Source: Fragilariopsis cylindrus CCMP1102 (taxonomy: Eukaryota > Bacillariophyta > Bacillariophyceae > Bacillariales > Bacillariaceae). From it: a stretch of DNA of 31,012 bases. Positions 1-9,342 of this stretch are shown here, in pieces. Location of the stretch: the NCBI GenBank assembly GCA_900095095.1, contig FMBT01000243.1:1-31012 (forward strand), written 5' to 3'. Each line of letters starts with the position of its first letter. Position 1 is the first letter of the stretch. The notes beneath the pieces are model-generated. The model saw only the letters and a program-made list of their open reading frames with translations, made no database searches and had not been told where the DNA came from. Both the position numbers and the translations under genes were made by a program.

Positions 1-38
1 TAAAATGCTGTTTATTGCACCGTAATGAACACAAAACT

Positions 39-66
39 TGTTTGACTGTAGAAATTGATTTATAGT
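39..66 (+). repeat. 28-bp direct repeat, copy 1 (copy 2 at 425-452)
   Basis: The segment starting tgtttgac-tgtagaaattg recurs at 425-452 with one mismatch. The copies are about 386 bp apart. The origin is unknown. Confidence 0.8.
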
Positions 67-683
67 AATAATAATATAAAGCGTCTCTATTATATTTCTG
101 ACGATATGCATAAGTTATTGGGACACTGGTACCTTACACTTTACGGTATTAGAATTGAAAAAGAAGAACGGGCGTCAATTGAAAGAAGAAGTATTTGTGA
201 CATGGATTCAATCACTGATGGAAATCAATTTAGTTATAGCGCGCAGTATTAGCGCAACCAATCGAGCCTTCTTCATTCTTCTTTTAAAACATAGTTACTT
301 AGTTGCCTTCTCTTCCTAAGAGAACAAAAAATAGGTAATACTAATGTCATCAGATTCTTCCTTCGCATTACTAGGAAGAATCGCTGAACTTGGTAGGTAG
401 CGCTAAAATAACAAAAAAAAAAAATGTTTGACAGTAGAAATTGATTTATAGTGATTAAATTAGGTATTATGTACATTAGAATATGTTCTATGGTGGTATA
501 GTGTGGGATAGGAACAATATGTAGTAGAACTCCCCCATTATATGTATAGTCTTGTAGGATGTGTATGATTTGTGATACAGTCTGGGTTCGGGAAGAATGT
601 AACCTATGTTTGATATTATGTACATTATGTACAAGCAGTTATAGTAGTGATATCCTCCCCCATTGAATATTTTTGTGCGTCGC

Positions 684-825
684 ATGTGATATGATGGTTC
701 CAACATCTTTAGTTTACAAGTATGTACAAAGGAAGAAGTGGAATCGAACAATCAAGCAGTCGACTTGTTAACGCTTAGTGGTTTGGTAGTTGTTATTTGT
801 TGCCTTTTTATATATGCAAGATAAG
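684..825 (+). repeat. Diverged direct repeat of about 140 bp, copy 1
   Basis: The segment runs from atgtgat.gatggttccaac through a tatgtac / gaagaag / caatcaagcagtcg core to a 'gttgcctttt..tatgcaa' end. It recurs in diverged form at 866-1000. A shorter match (aaccaatcaatcaacgg ... ggcggtagtt) lies near 2725-2780, downstream of the second paralogous gene. This suggests that the repeat travelled with the gene duplication. Confidence 0.65.
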
Positions 826-865
826 CTCCCCCATGTATCTATGTTTGTCTGGTGTGGAGTGATGT

Positions 866-1000
866 GATGTGATGTGATGGTTCCAACTTTTAGTTACATG
901 TATGTACACAAGAAGAAGAGGAATCAATCAGTCAATCAGCCAGTCGGCTTAAGGCCTGGCGGTAGTTGTTTGTTATTGTGGCCTTTTCTATGCAAAATAA
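866..1000 (+). repeat. Diverged direct repeat of about 140 bp, copy 2
   Basis: This is the second copy of the repeat at 684-825, with several small indels. It ends about 95 bp before the 3' end of the minus-strand gene at 1096-1788. Confidence 0.65.
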
Positions 1001-1095
1001 ATAGTCAGATAATCTTATTTAGGATTAATCGTTAAAAAGAAAAGAGAGAATTTCTTCTGTTTTTCATCTTCCTGCAACGAGGTGCGGGGATAAAC

Positions 1096-1788
1096 CTAAT
1101 AATTGTGCCAAATGATCCCATTAGAAGGATGATCTAAGTATGCAAGTCGTGATTCTAATGCAATACATCGAACCAATTGTCGTTGTTGTTTCTTGACTAT
1201 CATAACACCTCCTCGATCTCTGCTCTTCTTCATCTCATCCATGACCAAAAAGAACTTTTTCAGGTTGTTATTATTATCAACGTTCTTCTCATGCGAGAAT
1301 AAAGAATTTAGAAACTCACCGCCATCACCATCATCACCATCATCGTTATTATCGAAGAACGATAACGATGAGTCCTGTTCTACATCTGATAGATCTGATG
1401 ATGATGATGATATGTAGTCAAAGGTAGCATGATTAATTTGTTCCTTACCGGTATGAATTCCAGAAACAATAAAACTATGATACGGATCATAATCACCATC
1501 ACCTTCTGAAAGAAGTCTCACTCGTCGTTGTGGTCGTTTATACTGACACTGATCCATGATCTGATCCATCTCGTTGTTCTCGTTCTCCGAGTCGGGAAAG
1601 AACTCGCTGCTGTTGTTGAGCTTTTCAAGCGCAGCCGTTGCTGGACAACGAATAGGATCGTTGTAAGCTATTGATGGAATGGTATTAAAGCTATTACTAT
1701 TCATACCTATTGGTTCTCCTGCTTCACGTAAGTCGTTGCCTTCCTTCTCTCTCTTGTCTGTGGTTATTGTTACGGTCTTTTGTTTCAT
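1096..1788 (-). CDS. Unrecognised acidic low-complexity protein, paralog A
   Basis: I do not recognise the family. From the ATG at 1788 the product is about 230 aa. A second in-frame ATG at 1704 (MNSNS) aligns with the start region of the downstream paralog and may be the true start. The open frame extends to 1821 but begins there with TTG. Conserved blocks shared with paralog B are CPATAALEKLN, then PQRRVRLLSEGDGD-DPYHSF followed by IVSGI, then a Ser/Asp/Gly-rich acidic stretch, then NNNLKKFF, and a basic C-terminal block with LVRCIALESRL. Conservation of these blocks between two diverged copies supports real coding. No signal peptide, membrane segment or catalytic motif is visible. It could be a lineage-specific nuclear or regulatory protein; that is a guess from composition only. 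Confidence 0.6.
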   Translation of the reverse strand: MKQKTVTITTDKREKEGNDLREAGEPIGMNSNSFNTIPSIAYNDPIRCPATAALEKLNNSSEFFPDSENENNEMDQIMDQCQYKRPQRRVRLLSEGDGDYDPYHSFIVSGIHTGKEQINHATFDYISSSSSDLSDVEQDSSLSFFDNNDDGDDGDGGEFLNSLFSHEKNVDNNNNLKKFFLVMDEMKKSRDRGGVMIVKKQQRQLVRCIALESRLAYLDHPSNGIIWHNY

Positions 1789-2804
1789 TGATATGTTTAT
1801 TTGAACGAAATAGTGAAGCAACGAAATAATGTGAAGAAACGATGAATATCAAATAAATAATTAATTCAAGGAACAAATGTTCTTTCCTCTCCTTTTTACA
1901 GTAGCCATAATGTACGCGGATACATTACGTAAACATAGATTTCAACGTACTGTAACTACATAAAGGAACAAACAAAAAGAATGTCATTTTTCGTAGTATT
2001 CTGAAGTGATGTGGTACATCATGACACAGCATCACAGATGTAAGCGTAAAAAAATGAGACTATTAGTTGTTCTATTTGGGATTTAATGTGTCGTCAGTGT
2101 TGTAATTCTCATTCTGCGCTGGTTTTGGTTGTCAAACAAACCCGGATCTTTTTCATTCTTCCGCGATTCTTCTTTTTTCAAACACAGTTCGCGTATATTA
2201 TATGAGACTCGTAGTATTCCATAGTTTTCAATTTGGCAATACTAGTATCAACCACTTCGGCACTCTAGTACTGTATCAACAGCACCGCAGCAACAAGCAC
2301 AATCGATGCATCGATTCTGTTCTTCCTTTAATTTTCGCTACCCTAGCTAGCTAGTGCTGTGATTCATCTTTGCTACCCTAGCTAACGTTAGTGCTATCTG
2401 TGAGCATTCTTGCTTTTTTCTTCTTTGCTCATTCTAAAAAGGATGTATAGATTAACCATAGTTATCTTCTACTCTTCGCTAAACAGAAAAATACTCAGTA
2501 TTTCGATTATTGCTTTGTTTAAAATTTGAAAGCAAATTCGAAGATAAAATATCTATACTGAGTAACTAAAGACCTAGATAATAACATCACATTTAATATA
2601 CATTATAGAGTACAGTATGGGGAACAATACTTATGTGTGTGTACAAGCGCTGTAGTATTAGCGAATTCCAATTTGTCTACTTTTTTAGCTCAGATTCCGA
2701 TCTTTTAAATTTCTTGTTCAATGGGAGAGGAACCAATCAATCAACGGAACGCTAGGCGGTAGTTATTGTTCCTTGTTATGAACAAACCTCAGAGACAACA
2801 CCAT
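1789..2804. other. Intergenic between paralogs A and B
   Basis: This is about 1 kb without a supported gene. It should contain the promoter of the minus-strand gene at 1096-1788. A short imperfect direct repeat lies at about 2336-2401: gctaccctagct followed by a 'tagtgct' motif, twice. Confidence 0.55.
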
Positions 2805-3316
2805 CTAGGATGAGGAGTAGGGACGATCTAGACATACAAGTCTTGATTCCAATGCGATACATCGAACCAAGCGTCGACGTTTCCTGACAACAATATTATC
2901 TCGGTTCCTCTTATTCACCTCATCTATGACTGAAAAGAACCTTTTCAGGTTGTTGTTCACGTTGTTGCTAGTAGAAGATGAGGACGACGAAGAATACGGC
3001 GAAATTCTGACTTCTTTGATACTGATATCGCCATTGAAGTATGACTTTTGTGATAGTCTGATGATACTATGTCGTCAAAGATACGATATGATATTTCTTC
3101 ACATCTAGTTTCTATTCCAGAAACAATAAAACTGTGGTATGGATCGCAATCCCCATCTCCTTCTGACAGGAGTCTCACGCGTCGTTGTGGTTTGCGTTCC
3201 ATTTCCTTCAACAACTTGTTGTTAACGCTATTGAGCTTTTCAAGCGCAGCCGTTGCTGGAGTAAGAATGGGATCGATTACCATTGTTAAATTAATGTTAC
3301 AACTATTGCTATTCAC
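2805..3316 (-). CDS. Unrecognised acidic protein, paralog B (one frame break)
   Basis: This is a tandem paralog of the gene at 1096-1788. The open frame starts at a GTG (3316) where paralog A has ATG before NSNS. The first ATG is at 3283 (MVIDPILTPATAALEKLN). It carries the same PQRRVRLLSEGDGD and DPYHSFIVSGI blocks. The frame then ends at 2957, but the matching C-terminal half (NNNLKRFFSVIDE ... LVRCIALESRL) continues in another frame to a stop at 2805-2807. The switch lies in an Asp/Ser-rich stretch near 2960-3010 and is explained by one missing base. Either the assembly dropped a base or this copy is a young pseudogene. The lost ATG leaves both options open. Confidence 0.5.
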
Positions 3317-3756
3317 GCCACACTATTGGTGTTATTGTCCATGTCGTCGTCAGTATTTTATCTCCTCCTCTTTCTGTAACCGTATGTTGTTGTTAGCCAA
3401 AAAATGATCGAAGCTGATTTTGTGATCAAAAAGAGCGAATGTAGAGATTGTGAGTGGAAATAAAGAATTGTTCTCTGTAAGGAACATGAACAGTTTGTAC
3501 GTTAGGTCCAACGAGAATAGAGTACAGTACACACTTAGTATGATATAGTTACGCATTCGGATCGGGTCCCACTTCCAAAAAATTTAGTTAACGAAAGTTT
3601 TCTTTTAAAAAAAGAGACCACACAAAAACACCGAATGAAAATCATCGGCTAAAAATCATGCAAGTGAAATAATAATGGGAAGCGGAGCGGAGAACCGAGG
3701 GGCTAGAACGAGGAACTAAGCACATCCTCACTTTTTTGTAGAACTTTATGTGATAT
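3317..3756. other. Intergenic, nothing recognised
   Basis: This stretch lies between paralog B and the repeat block. No coding signal is convincing. The last bases, atgtgatatgatcacat, form a small palindrome across the left boundary of the repeat unit. Confidence 0.5.
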
Positions 3757-5381
3757 GATCACATCATGTAGTAATCATGTAATTGGTGACCTGCCTAATA
3801 ATGCATGTAATAAGTCATCATGTGTTGCTGCATGTAAAATCTCTTTCTTGCTTCTCTCTGAACCGATGGAGGCAGCTGAGCTGTCTCACACATGTAGTTA
3901 TGCTTTCTGGTTTTTTTTAAATGGAGTTCTTTGACAAAATGTGTGTAACAGACTAAGCTAGTACTTTAGAATAAAATCAATCCCACAAGTGCGTGACTAA
4001 ACAGCACATTAAAAACTGTTACTGTTCATGCACAATACAGCTTCTTCGACATTTTGAGCCTTTTACCAATAACTTATTCTTTAAAACTCAATATTCTCCA
4101 AAAACACTCTTTCACACCGGAAGCGCTTTAAAAATGGAATATCCGTCCATTGACTTCACATTGATATATGTGGCTAAGCCTGAATCACACGGGTTCAAAA
4201 CTTGATTTTTGTAGCGTACATAATTTCCAAGCTGTGGTATCATCACTCACACTGAAGACAATATTTCATCATAATATAGTAAAGTATTCCACAATCAAAT
4301 AATCAATAATAATATACAGTCTGTCCCCCACATAATTCCCATCAATCTATTCTTTCTAAAAAGAATGCATTGGACTATGCGTCACAAGCTGATATATCAC
4401 AGAACAAGGGTAATGTTGAAGGATTTGTTAGACCTCCACAAACTTTTCAGGACGACAAAATCACCTGACACAAACATTGACGATGAGAATAGATACATGG
4501 GATTCCCAACATCAAAATATGACTCATGTTCTATACATTACCAGTACAGCCTTGCTATTTTCTTAGATTGTATAAGCAACTATAATTATTTATATAATAA
4601 TCCATATAAAATTACACAGTATAGCATAAACAATTTTGTTCTGACAGCAATGCTTGTTATATAGTAAGCAAACGTCTTTTACAGTTGTAATCTGTCTTTC
4701 TATTTGTATTTGTATTTTTATGTGTGTTTGGGTGTATGTCTGAGTCTAGGTATGCTGTGTACAGTACATTATGTGTATTTGTCAGTGTGTCTGTGTCATC
4801 TACCGGTAGAGAGAGAGAGAGAGAGAGTGTGTATGTGTAGTATGTACAGTATTTCACCAAGGTGCACGCAATGAACTTAGACACACTTGCCGGAGGCCTA
4901 CTGTACGCTTGGGTTGTGGGGGCCAGTAAAAAAATTTGAATGCGCGCTACCCCTATGATGTTATATATCATTAGCAAGCTCAACGGACAGAGATTCTATT
5001 TTTAAAGGGCTCCTGGCGTGAAAAAGTGTTTTTCGGAGAATAATTGAGTTTAAAAGAATAAGCACAATCCTATTTTAACACAGGAAAATTTCCTTTTTTT
5101 CATGAAGCTCAAAACTATGCACGCATTAGAGTGTATCGCGCATAACAAATAAAGGGGTTTAACGCATATTGCAGTCACGCTCCCCTGGGACTGATTTGTA
5201 CAAAAACCTTATGAACTCTATAAAATCTTCAAAAATCCATTTAAAACTTAACATGAATATAAAAAGCCATGCGTTACATTCTGCGGCGTGGCTTTTTATA
5301 TTCATGTTAAGCCCAATTCCAAATATTCACGATTCTTTTGGGGTCGCAGCGCGAAGTGGCCCATACAACCCAAGCGTACAA
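3757..5381 (+). repeat. Tandem 1.63-kb unit, copy 1 (uninterrupted)
   Basis: The unit runs from gatcacatcatgtagtaat to acccaagcgtaca, and an interrupted second copy starts directly after it at 5382. It contains a GA-dinucleotide run (near 4807-4828), GT/TG-rich sequence, a strong hairpin (5247-5311) and a 99-codon open frame at 4365-4664. That frame is identical in protein sequence in the second copy only because the DNA there is nearly identical. No transposase or reverse transcriptase is visible. The unit could be a non-autonomous element or a plain tandem duplication. I found no target-site duplication around the pair. Confidence 0.8.
5247..5311 (+). repeat. Strong 26-bp stem hairpin in the repeat unit
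   Basis: The arms 5247-5272 and 5286-5311 are reverse complements with one mismatch around a 13-nt loop. The second copy of the unit carries the same structure at 15641-15705. It lies about 70 bp from the unit's right end, which would fit a terminal hairpin of a mobile element, but no helitron CTRR end is seen. Confidence 0.75.
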
Positions 5382-5400
5382 GATCACATCATGTAGTAAT

Positions 5401-6390
5401 GGCGTGTTCCGGCTCAACGCTGCTCAGGACAGCCAACTGTGTTACAAAATCCCGTCCGCGCACAGACCGTATTAATCGTACAACACGGGCTATGCAGTAA
5501 AGTACCATTTTTTTCTAGGAATTGTTTGAGTATGGGGGCTCTTCAAACCTTCTACGCGACCTATACCAAACAAATCTATTTGTTCCAACTTAATGTGTGG
5601 GCTAGGTAGTATTGTGTGGTTTATGTACCACCATACAGAAACAATTCCCAAAAGATTTCGTACTTCGTCAAAGTTGAAAAGTATTATTTATCGCGCACCT
5701 ATGCAGTGAATAAGCGGAAAATTCCTTATTAACAACATGACAATGGGAATATACTGAATCGAACCTCCATGGATATTGATCTATTTAATAAAAGCTTATG
5801 AGACGAAATATAGATATCTGTACTCTTAACAAGGCCGAAAATTTGGGTTGAATTGGATCTTTTTTTAAGTATTTAAACACTCTCTTAGTAAAAGACACAC
5901 ATGATCGGATTTTTCGAAAATATATGTCCAACACGCCCGTTGACAATGGGTCCTCTCTTAACAAACAATAAGAATGAAAATTATCTCATTGACTAATATA
6001 ACACTAATAGAGATATCTGTATATTCGTTTAGGTCATACTCTATTATTTGATTTTTAATTCTCCTCTCTTATGCACCTCTTCCTGGCGATCCGAAATATG
6101 CCTTCCACCCATATAAATCTTCATAGAATTTTCCCCAGATGACCAAATCACACCCAAACTTTTTTCTTCTCTTAACAGTACAATAGCTATATTTCGTCTC
6201 ATAAGCGTATGTTAAATAGAGCATATCCATGGAGGTTAGTTTAATACATTTCCATTGTCTGTATCAATGGAAATAATTTTCCATTTCAATTCTTAATAAT
6301 TTAAAGAATTTTCCTGTCGCGAGCCTATCGCGCATTTAAAAAATTGAGTCCCGTAAGCACATGAAATGCAGCGTTGAGCCGGAACACGCC
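5401..6390. mobile_element. Non-autonomous TIR transposon (MITE/foldback-like), 990 bp
   Basis: Perfect 23-bp terminal inverted repeats begin GGCGTGTTCCGG (5401-5423) and end CCGGAACACGCC (6368-6390). The flanks are taat (5397-5400) and taat (6391-6394), and the empty site is present in copy 1 of the repeat unit. A 4-bp taat duplication fits, or a 3-bp taa if one more base belongs to the element, so the superfamily is open (a PIF/Harbinger-like TWA target is one option). Further inside, the element is largely palindromic: 5762-5812 pairs with 6188-6237, and more of both arms pair imperfectly. There is no transposase frame. Confidence 0.9.
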
Positions 6391-6491
6391 TAATCATGTA
6401 ATTGGTGACCTGCCTAATAATGCATGTAATAAATCATCATGTGTTGCTGCATGTAAAATCTCTTTCTTGCTTCTCTTGAACAGATGGAGGC

Positions 6492-6877
6492 TGTTGAAAT
6501 ACAGTAATCGCAACGCCGTGGATATTGGTATGTTGCTTATTACGTAATGCTTGAAGATACTAGGATGATATATAGGTTTGAATACTATGTATGGCTAGCT
6601 TATTAACTTGTTGTTATTATTTACCTATTGCATAAGTTCTATAATAAATAATGACCAACATTGATTGACATCCGAGGTGCCGATGGAGGTGCTTACATTA
6701 CATTAACGCAATGTAAATACGACACATCTTTTCTCTTCAATTATCAACCACACGATAATGCGCAGCATATATATATTTATTGTGAGGAAACAACATGCAC
6801 AAGTGTCACGACGTTCATGACATAAAATGACTGTTGTGAAAACCTCACGGGACCCATAAATAATTGAATCCCCAACA
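6492..6877 (-). repeat. 3' LTR of the copia element
   Basis: This is the downstream LTR in element orientation (386 bp). It differs from the other LTR by a few substitutions and single-base indels, for example near 6798, 6820-6830, 6851 and 6871. A TATA-like run is at 6768-6776. Confidence 0.95.
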
Positions 6878-6940
6878 CACTCCTACATTTGAATTGATGT
6901 ATTAGCATCGATTCGAATGTAATCAACATGTCCCTTCCAT

Positions 6941-9342
6941 TCAATTAGAAAGGTCCTTGGCAGCAGCTGCCTTAGCATCATTGTACTCTTTATTACATTG
7001 TGCTATCGAATCCTCATCGTGGCCCATGAGGGAGTTACGATGAGTTCTAAACAGCTCCCTGCAATGGCTTAGTCAAATAATCCGATACCATCTCCTTTGT
7101 GGGATGATATATCACACGAATGCTTCCTTCTTTGATCTTGCTTGTCACATAGAAGTATCGGATATTGATGTGTCTAGTTCTCTTGGTACTAGACGCTTGT
7201 CCATTGTTCTCGAGTTGTATTGTGCTCGTGTTGTCCTGTTGAATGACAACATCTGAACCAATCTTATTAAGGATTGAATCAGGATTAATTGACTTGAGTT
7301 GCTCCCCAACGAATAATTGAATCCATTCAATAAAATTCATAGCGTCATCAACTCCAACCAATTCTGCTTCAGTGGAGCTCTTCGTGTTGATCTTTTGTTT
7401 CAGGACATCGACATCAGGCCCCTGGCCCATGTTAACACGGCACCAGTATGACTTCTCATGTCTTTGTGTATAGCAAATGATGCGTCTACTGACCACAACA
7501 GTTTCCCACTTCCATCCCATCCCAACACGAGAGGAATGGATATTGTTAACCTCAGATATTTCATCACTCTGGTCAACTTTCGATAGTCAGAGCGTGTAGG
7601 AGCTTTGACTCGGGTGCAGAGGTAAGCAACAGCCACTTGGAGATCTGGTCTTGCCCTCTTAGCAGCAAACAACAACCGAGCTGTCGATCGGTGGAAGAAA
7701 TCTGCTTCTTTTTCATTCAATAGTTCTGAATCCTCATCCACATCAAACAGATTATCACTAGCTGGTGTGGGAGCGGTTCCATTCATATCGCTTGGCATTT
7801 CGGCCAGTATGTCTTCTAGATAGTCATACATAGTGAACTTAACCTTGTTCTTTTCACTATAGTCAATGGTTAGACCGAGGTAGTCATGTATGTCACCAGT
7901 GGTAGCTGATAATGGCTTCTTGATGGTACCAAATTCTTTGTTTACATCATCAAGTACTGAGTCTATTACAGATTGCTTCATGTGCGATATTTTCAAATCG
8001 TCCACATGAAATTGGATAGTGCATTGGTTCCCTTCAATCATTTTGTTGAAGGTACATCTATCATAGCAGTTTGGTTCATATCCCCATTCAATCAATTGTT
8101 TACTGAGCTTCTTGTAGAATAGGATAGCTCCAAGGAGTGTACCATATACAGCCTTGGTCAGTTTGGCATATACATATTCTTTTCCATTCCTCTCCACTAT
8201 ATTCGCTTGTATTTAGGATCAATGGCACATATCATTGTCACCATTGCTCCTTCGAACTTGAGGTAACAGTCCTTATCAGCTGGGTAATCAGCCTGTAGGA
8301 AAGCGCCTGGTATATCACAGGTGCAACCTTCCTGCCTTCAATAGCATCCATTAGACAGGATGTCATTAGAGCGTATATAGATACAGTTGGTGAGCTGGAT
8401 TCATCTTTTGATATGTATTCACGTTGGGGTCTCCATCCGCACATCCTCTTGCTTTAACCTTTCCACATCTTTTTCTTTTCAAGAACATAAGATAGTTTAG
8501 GGCTTCGAATCGTATTGAACGGCTTGCTTCCGATGGTAATAACATCTTCACTGCTCCCATTCCTAGGAGGTTGTCATCAAGTTCCTTCATGGTTGCTTCA
8601 TATCCCATTGCGCCGAATTCCTTTAACCCCCTATTGAAACCATACTGTGGAGTTGATTTCGATGCCTCTACATGACTATATGAGGCAATGGTGTTAAGGA
8701 CGTATGCTTGCTTTGAATGTGCTAGGTTCCAGTATGAACCCAGGTTCGAATCAAGCTCACGTGGAGCGGATGGTTCTTCTTCTTCTACTTCTTCTTCAGA
8801 TGTACCATTAGTAATAATGTCATCTTCGATGCTATGTTGGATTCCATCATATCATCGTCGTCAAGATCATCTTCAATTAAGTTAGTATATCTTCAACGAT
8901 GATTCTTCTCTTCTTCTTCTTCTTCTTATCCTTCCCACACTCCTGCTTTGACGTTGAGTTAGCTAGATTCATGCCAGATCGGGTGCGACTTTCAAGGATA
9001 ATAGGTTCATCTTCATTTTCATTAAGAGTGTCCCTGTTGTGTTGCTGTATTGGATTCTGGAAGAAGTCGATTTGTGAGTCAGGGACATCACTGTCGCACC
9101 AAACTGTTTTGAATCAGGATCTGATTCGATAACAGTCTTGTCTTTTGTTTCCAGCTTCAGTTCTTTTTGAAGCTCCTCTCGATATTCTTCATCCATTTTG
9201 AAATCAATATCAGAGGCATTACTGTCATCATCATTGATCACATTAGCAGCAAAGTCGTCTAATGTAACTCTTCCATTGATGTCAGCAAATTCAATTCCTT
9301 CTGGTTGTCTTTCTTGTTCTCCAATCTCATTGACAGTATTGA
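6941..9342 (-). CDS. pol: Copia Pol: linker, reverse transcriptase and RNase H (frame-broken)
   Basis: An acidic linker (8700-9340; DDDSNASDIDFKMDEEYREE) leads into the reverse transcriptase from about 8690 (ATMKELDDNLLGMGAVKMLL, FLKRKRCGKVKARGCADG). The core includes DIPGAFLQADYPADKDCYLK, AKLTKAVYGTLLGAILFYKK and the catalytic FHVDDLKIS, a variant of YVDD. RNase H has SVDASFAIHKDMRSHTG, KSSTEAELVGVDDAM, QQDNTSTIQLENNGQ and the HPTKEMVSDYLTKPLQG end. After one missing G near 7055 the frame runs on to a stop at 6941-6943. Frame changes lie near 9350, 9020, 8430, 8325, 8185, 7430 and 7055, plus others in the linker. Each changes the frame in the same direction. Confidence 0.85.

Larger units (their letters stand above)
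1..1095. other. Intergenic, repeat-bearing
   Basis: I see no convincing gene here. Short open frames lack homology and low-complexity coding character. The stretch holds two families of direct repeats, listed separately, and several 'ctcccccat' strings near 529, 654 and 826. Confidence 0.6.

Noticed and set aside
4365..4664. 99-codon frame found with identical protein sequence in both repeat copies (also 14759-15058)
   Set aside because: The DNA of this part is nearly identical in both copies, so identity is no evidence of selection. There is no homology, and noncoding sequence around it is equally conserved.
4657..4983. 108-codon minus-strand frame (also 15051-15377)
   Set aside because: It is made of microsatellite sequence (GA and TG runs read as Leu/Ser and Thr/His) and has no recognisable domain.
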